NCBI GenBank assembly: GCA_913055965.1
Contig: CAJXKX010000029.1
Location: forward strand, 1 to 10,905
Source of the DNA: an uncultured Roseovarius sp.
GTDB taxonomy: Bacteria > Pseudomonadota > Alphaproteobacteria > Rhodobacterales > Rhodobacteraceae
DNA: 10,905 nt
Reading direction: 5' to 3'
The translations under genes were made by a program, and so were the position numbers. Under the pieces are notes generated by a model. The model was not told the origin of the DNA. It was given only the letters and a program-made list of their open reading frames with translations, and did not search any database. Of the stretch, positions 7,426 to 10,905 are shown one piece after another (the first letter of the stretch is position 1; each line of letters starts with the position of its first letter).

Positions 7426-7880
7426 TCGCGCTCGACACCACCGACCGGCGCATCCTGCGCCTGCTGGCCGCGGATGCCACGCTCTCGGCCAGCGCCATCG
7501 GCCGTCGCCTGGGCCTCTCGCAGCCCGCCGCCTGGCGGCGCATCCGCAAGCTGCACGAGAGCGGCGCGATCAAGGGTCAACGCCTTGATCTCGATCACGA
7601 AAAGCTGGGTTTCGGCGTGACCGTCTTTCTCGGCGTCAAGCTCGCCACCAAGGGGCGCGTCAGCCTCGAGGATTTCGAGCGCGCCGTCACCGCCATCCCC
7701 GAGGTGCAGACGGTCGAGCATATTCTCGGGCTCTACGACTACCGCCTGCGCGTCGTCGCCCGCGACATCGCCGATTTCGAGCGCGTGCTGCGGCGGCGCA
7801 TCATGACGCTGCCGGGGCTGGGCAATGTCGAGGCCAACGTGCTGCTGAGCGAGGAGCGCCGCCCCGGCCCGATCGGCTGA
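7422..7880 (+). CDS. Lrp/AsnC-family transcriptional regulator (second of pair, GTG start)
   Basis: A 152-residue paralogue-type partner of the preceding gene, but clearly diverged in sequence. LDTTDRRILRLL begins the DNA-binding domain; the helix-turn-helix is about residues 24-50 (IGRRLGLSQPAAWRRIRKLHESGAI). The RAM domain follows, with GLYDYRLRVVARD (103-115) and TLPGLGNVEANVLL (129-142), closer to the family consensus than in its neighbour. It starts with GTG inside the GTGA overlap with the upstream stop codon; GAGGGA eight bases upstream, within the first gene, serves as ribosome site. Co-expression in near-equal amounts makes a hetero-oligomer with the first protein possible. A gap of 65 bases separates it from the aminotransferase, with no terminator visible, so all three may share a transcript. 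Confidence 0.92.
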   Translation: MIALDTTDRRILRLLAADATLSASAIGRRLGLSQPAAWRRIRKLHESGAIKGQRLDLDHEKLGFGVTVFLGVKLATKGRVSLEDFERAVTAIPEVQTVEHILGLYDYRLRVVARDIADFERVLRRRIMTLPGLGNVEANVLLSEERRPGPIG

Positions 7881-7945
7881 GGCGCGAGGCTGGACATCCC
7901 CCGAGCCGCGCTGCATCCTGCGCGCAACGCTACAGGAGATGCCCC

Positions 7946-9073
7946 ATGACTGCCCTTCTCGACACCGTCGATCCCGACGGCCTTCTGGAATATTCGGTCG
8001 TGTTCACGGACCGCTCGCTCAACCATATGAGCCAGTCTTTCCAGGAGGTCATGCGCGACATCTCTTCCATGCTGAAAGAGGTCTACGCCGCCGATGCGGT
8101 GGTGCTCGTCCCCGGTGGCGGCTCTTACGCGATGGAATCCGTGGCGCGGCAATTCGGGCGCGGCGCGAATGCGCTGATCGTGCGCAACGGCTGGTTCTCC
8201 TACCGCTGGAGCCAGATTTTCGACGCGGGCCGGTTCACCGCAGACACCACCGTCTGCATGGCCCGTCAGACCGGCAATGGTGCTACCACGCCCTTTGCCC
8301 CGGCCCCGATCGAGGAGGTCACGGCCAGGATTCGCGAGGTGAGGCCGGATGTGGTCTTTGCCCCGCATGTGGAGACCTCCGCCGGGCTGATCCTGCCCGA
8401 CGACTACGTCACCGCCATGGCCGAGGCCGCGCACGAGGTGGGCGCGCTGATGGTGCTCGACTGTATCGCGAGCGGCTGTGCCTGGATCGACATGAAGACG
8501 ACCGGCGTCGACGTGCTGATCTCGGCCCCGCAAAAGGGCTGGTCGGCCTCGCCCTCGGCCGGTCTGGTGATGCTGTCCGCGCGCGCCGCCGCGCGGCTCG
8601 AAGAGACCACGTCCGACAGTTTCGCGCTCGACCTCAAGAAATGGCGCGCGATCATGCGGACCTACGAGGAGGGCGGGCATGCCTACCACACCACGATGCC
8701 TACCGACGCGCTGCGCGCCTTCCGCGACACGATGATCGAGACGCGCGATTACGGCTTTGAGAGGTTACGGAACGCGCAATGGGAGTTGGGCGATGGCGTG
8801 CGCGCAATGCTCAAGGCGCGCGGCGTTACCTCGGTCGCCGCCGAGGGCTTTGGCGCGCCGGGCGTGGTGGTCAGCTATACCGACGATCCCGATATCCAGA
8901 ACGGCAGGAAATTCGCCACAGAAGGCATGCAGATCGCGGCCGGTGTGCCCCTGCAGGTCGGCGAGCCCGAGGGCTTCCGAACCTTCCGCCTGGGTCTCTT
9001 CGGCCTCGACAAGCTCTACGACGTGCCCGCCGCGCTGAACCGGCTGGAGAATGTGCTCGACCGCGTGCTCTGA
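7946..9073 (+). CDS. Class V PLP-dependent aminotransferase (serine/alanine-glyoxylate aminotransferase-like)
   Basis: A 375-residue fold-type I aminotransferase of the class V (COG0075-type) group. PLP-site features in order: PGGGSYAME (56-64) for the cofactor phosphate, HVETSAG (141-147), Asp172 in VLDCIASG for the pyridine nitrogen, and Lys197 in SAPQKGWSASPS as the Schiff-base lysine. The length is close to the usual 370-400. Class V members near this one transfer amino groups from Ala, Ser or Asp to glyoxylate or pyruvate; the substrate cannot be fixed from sequence, and the DCIASGCAW loop departs from the DxVSSxGG pattern I expect in well-studied alanine-glyoxylate enzymes. AGGAG lies eight bases before the ATG. 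The gene follows two Lrp-type regulators in the same direction, which points to amino-acid-dependent expression. No beta-hydroxyaspartate-cycle or serine-cycle genes are nearby. It ends three bases from the converging monooxygenase gene. Confidence 0.9.
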   Translation: MTALLDTVDPDGLLEYSVVFTDRSLNHMSQSFQEVMRDISSMLKEVYAADAVVLVPGGGSYAMESVARQFGRGANALIVRNGWFSYRWSQIFDAGRFTADTTVCMARQTGNGATTPFAPAPIEEVTARIREVRPDVVFAPHVETSAGLILPDDYVTAMAEAAHEVGALMVLDCIASGCAWIDMKTTGVDVLISAPQKGWSASPSAGLVMLSARAAARLEETTSDSFALDLKKWRAIMRTYEEGGHAYHTTMPTDALRAFRDTMIETRDYGFERLRNAQWELGDGVRAMLKARGVTSVAAEGFGAPGVVVSYTDDPDIQNGRKFATEGMQIAAGVPLQVGEPEGFRTFRLGLFGLDKLYDVPAALNRLENVLDRVL

Positions 9074-9076
9074 CGC

Positions 9077-10279
9077 TCAGCCGCGCGCGCCAAGCCCCAT
9101 CTGCATCAGCGTCTTGCGCACCGGGGCCATGGAATAGATCGCGTCGAGCGCTTGCGCACGCGCGTCGCGCAGGGGCTGCGCCCGCATCATCGAGGCGCGG
9201 TTGAGCAGGTCGATGCCGGTGACCCGCACGTGCACCTCCAGATGCCTGCGGCGGTGATAGGTCTCGAGCATCTCGCGGTCGCCCAACCGCTCCGGTGCCG
9301 CCTCGGCCAGTTCCAGCAGCACACGCATATCGCCGAGCGACATGTTCAGCCCCTGCGCCCCGATGGGCGGCACCACATGGGCGGCCTCGGCCACCAGCGC
9401 CACGCGCTCGGCATACATCCGCTCGGCCACCTGGCTGATGATTGGCCAGACCGTCCGGCGCGAGGCCAGCTTAAGCGGCCCGAAGAGGTGACAGGAGCGG
9501 GTATTCATCTCCGCCTCGAACGCCTCTACCGGCAGGGCGGCAAGCCGCGCCACCTCCGGTCCTTCCTCCATCCAGACAATGGCCGAGGAGGGCCGACCCT
9601 CGAAATCCGGCAGCGGAACGAGGGTGAACGGCCCGCCCGAGCGGTGAATCTCGGTCGAGACATTCTCGTGCGGGCTCGGATGAGTGACGGCAAAGGCCAG
9701 CGCCTTTTGCCCGTAGCGCCTTGTTTTCACGCCGATTCCCGCCGCCTCTCGGATGCGCGAATTGCGCCCGTCGGCGGCGATCACGAGGCGCGCGCGCACC
9801 GAGGTGCCGTCGCTCAGCCCGACGCGCGCCTCCCGCTCGCGGGTCAGAAGCGTGGTGGTGCCGGTGCCCGGGCGAAAGCCGACGCCCGGCAAGGCACCCA
9901 GATGCGCCACCATCTCGCGGCGCAAGAGCCAGTTGGGCAGGTTCCAGCCGAAGGGCCGCTCGGAAATGTCGGACGCGTCGAAATCCTTGACGATTCGCGG
10001 CGCGGGCTCGACCCCTCCCGCATCGACGATCCGCATCACCTGCAGCGGCATCGCATGCGGGGCGAGTCGCTCCCACAGGCCCGCCCGCTCCAGCAGGGCC
10101 TGCGCCGGCTGCAGGAAGGCGGTGGTGCGCAGGTCCGCGCCCTCGGCCTCGCGCTCGGTCACCGGCGCGGCGGGATCGACGCAAAGCACCGAAAACCCGG
10201 CCTGCCCGAAAACCGACGCCGCCGCCAGCCCGGCCACGCCCCCGCCCGAAATCAGGATATCGACATCTTGGCGCGTCAT
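9077..10279 (-). CDS. UbiH/UbiF/COQ6-family FAD-dependent monooxygenase
   Basis: A 400-residue group A flavoprotein hydroxylase. The N-terminal GGGVAG (12-17) with Asp35 forms the FAD dinucleotide fold; VIAADGRNSRIREAAG (166-181) is the DG motif; LVAEAAHVVPPIGAQGLNMSL (295-315) is the second FAD motif, in which the usual Gly-Asp is Ala-Glu. The family hydroxylates the ubiquinone ring in an inner-membrane-associated complex. Alphaproteobacteria use several members with different ring-position specificity, so I give no symbol. The ATG at 10277-10279 has AAGGGG six bases upstream; an in-frame ATG at 10298-10300 would add seven residues and is possible, leaving ten bases after the preceding gene. 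It is third in a minus-strand series after a HAD phosphatase fragment and a small membrane protein. A role in ubiquinone synthesis is the best guess; other aromatic hydroxylations cannot be excluded. Confidence 0.88.
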   Translation of the reverse strand: MTRQDVDILISGGGVAGLAAASVFGQAGFSVLCVDPAAPVTEREAEGADLRTTAFLQPAQALLERAGLWERLAPHAMPLQVMRIVDAGGVEPAPRIVKDFDASDISERPFGWNLPNWLLRREMVAHLGALPGVGFRPGTGTTTLLTREREARVGLSDGTSVRARLVIAADGRNSRIREAAGIGVKTRRYGQKALAFAVTHPSPHENVSTEIHRSGGPFTLVPLPDFEGRPSSAIVWMEEGPEVARLAALPVEAFEAEMNTRSCHLFGPLKLASRRTVWPIISQVAERMYAERVALVAEAAHVVPPIGAQGLNMSLGDMRVLLELAEAAPERLGDREMLETYHRRRHLEVHVRVTGIDLLNRASMMRAQPLRDARAQALDAIYSMAPVRKTLMQMGLGARG

Positions 10280-10310
10280 CCGTTCCCCTTCCGCAGCCAT
10301 CGCCGCGCCT

Positions 10311-10529
10311 TCATCCCCGCGAGATGACGATCAGCATCCCCCAGGCGACCGGCACCAGCGCCAGCGCGGGGATATAAAGCCCCGGAATCCCCCAGAGCGC
10401 AACGCTCGTCGCCCATCCGGCGACGAACACCGCCACGCTCAGCAGGATGCGCAGCGCCGTGGCGGTCTCGGACTCGGTCGTGGCCTGCGGCGCGGCATGG
10501 GTGTGGGCATGGCTGTCGATGGCGGTCAT
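10311..10529 (-). CDS. Small two-helix membrane protein with His-rich N-terminus, function unknown
   Basis: A 72-residue protein not assigned to a family. Residues 1-28 are hydrophilic with DSHAHTHAA and several Thr/Glu. Two hydrophobic helices follow (about 30-46 and 49-69, containing ILLSVAVFVAGW and LYIPALALVPVAWGMLIVI) joined by a short Gly-Ile-Pro-Gly turn, then a Ser-Arg-Gly end. No cleavable signal peptide is evident. The ATG at 10527-10529 has GGGA five bases upstream; in-frame ATGs at 10535, 10544, 10559 and 10568 are less well placed. It ends 31 bases before the monooxygenase start and is likely co-transcribed with it. The three histidines in five residues could bind metal, but that is speculation. 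Codon use resembles the neighbours, supporting a real gene. Confidence 0.6.
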   Translation of the reverse strand: MTAIDSHAHTHAAPQATTESETATALRILLSVAVFVAGWATSVALWGIPGLYIPALALVPVAWGMLIVISRG

Positions 10530-10622
10530 GATCATCCCTTTCATGGAATTTCTGAGCATGACGCTCACCTATGGCCGCGCATGGCCGCCTTCAAAGGGAC
10601 GTCTCGCCGCAGGCGCAAAGGC

Positions 10623-10905
10623 TCAGACCAGCCGCGCGAGGAACCCCCCGAGATCGTCGGTGTGATGATGGATATGCGCCGCGGGCACCGGCTCGGGCGC
10701 GACATGGACGGTGCGCATCCCCATCGCGTGCGGGGCCGCGAGATTGCGCGGGTCGTCCTCGAACATCGCGGCGCGGTCCGGCGCCACCCCGTCGGCGGCA
10801 AACACGGCCCGGAACGCCTCCGCTTCGGGCCCCCACGTCGGCTGCATGGCGGCCAGTCTGCCACGGCCGGCGGCCGGCGCCGGGAGCGCGTAGAACGGTC
10901 GGCGT
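10623..10905 (-). CDS. HAD-superfamily pyrimidine 5'-nucleotidase-like protein, C-terminal fragment, frame disturbed near window edge
   Basis: The last 65 or so residues match the C-terminus of bacterial pyrimidine 5'-nucleotidases: PEAEAFRAVFAADG, then the HAD motif IV region AAMFEDDPRNL with its Mg2+-binding acidic residues, then MGMRTVHVAPEP and HIHHHTDDLGGFL. The enzyme would dephosphorylate nucleoside monophosphates or related compounds in the cytosol. The frame stays open to the window edge, but upstream of about 10828 the translation no longer resembles the family, and the conserved Pro-Lys-Pro expected just before PEAEAF (the HAD motif III Lys) is absent. Fragments that look right appear in all three minus frames. 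This could be sequencing or assembly error at a contig end, or a decayed gene. The remainder, including the catalytic Asp motif, lies outside the window. It is upstream of the small membrane protein, 93 bases away. Confidence 0.75.
   Translation of the reverse strand, partial: RRPFYALPAPAAGRGRLAAMQPTWGPEAEAFRAVFAADGVAPDRAAMFEDDPRNLAAPHAMGMRTVHVAPEPVPAAHIHHHTDDLGGFLARLV

Noticed and set aside
7946..9073. BhcA-type aspartate-glyoxylate aminotransferase of the beta-hydroxyaspartate cycle
   Set aside because: Same broad enzyme class, but none of the bhcB, bhcC, bhcD or IclR-type bhcR genes are adjacent, and regulators here are Lrp-type.
9152..10327. 391-codon open frame antisense to the FAD monooxygenase
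   Set aside because: Arg/His/Gln-rich without any motif, while the opposite strand encodes all expected flavoprotein motifs.

Overview
The window is GC-rich, with the third-position GC bias and gene content of an alphaproteobacterium. The closest match I can suggest is Rhodobacteraceae/Roseobacter. The cytochrome oxidase subunit I residues align one-for-one with Paracoccus denitrificans numbering as I remember it, the FolB and FolP proteins carry extensions I associate with that group, and a DUF465 (YdcH-like) gene is present. This is taxonomy by inference, not by database search. The window looks like core chromosome. I see no insertion sequence, phage gene, CRISPR array, tRNA or rRNA.

Layout, left to right. 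(1) The C-terminal two thirds of ctaD (aa3-type oxidase subunit I), ending in a strong hairpin terminator. (2) A convergent LysR-family regulator related to OxyR but lacking the peroxidatic cysteine, with a good sigma70-like promoter overlapped by a dyad. (3) Divergent from it, a small DUF465 gene, then about 360 bases without a convincing gene. (4) A two-gene folate unit, folB-folP, with stop and start codons directly abutting. The FolB protein has an extra C-terminal domain resembling a degenerate amino acid kinase fold. (5) On the minus strand, ilvC followed by an EamA/DMT-family transporter, separated by a hairpin. (6) Divergent from ilvC, two translationally coupled Lrp/AsnC regulators, followed by a class V aminotransferase. 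The ilvC-lrp intergenic region is AT-rich and holds a perfect TATAAT and three helically phased CGCAT repeats. (7) Tail-to-tail with the aminotransferase, only 3 bases apart, a minus-strand group: the C-terminal part of a HAD pyrimidine 5'-nucleotidase-like gene, a His-rich two-helix membrane protein, and a UbiH/COQ6-type FAD monooxygenase.

How the genes fit together. ctaD and the Ubi-type hydroxylase serve aerobic respiration (terminal oxidase and quinone synthesis). folB-folP make dihydropteroate. ilvC makes the branched-chain amino acid precursors. The Lrp pair, ilvC and the aminotransferase form a plausible amino-acid-responsive neighbourhood, with the Lrp proteins as candidate regulators of ilvC, of the aminotransferase, or of both. 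Regulation is inferred from position and DNA motifs only.

I did not find a clearly new multi-gene system. The items most worth a second look are the FolB-kinase-like fusion, the coupled Lrp pair with its repeat-bearing control region, and the disturbed reading frame at the right edge.
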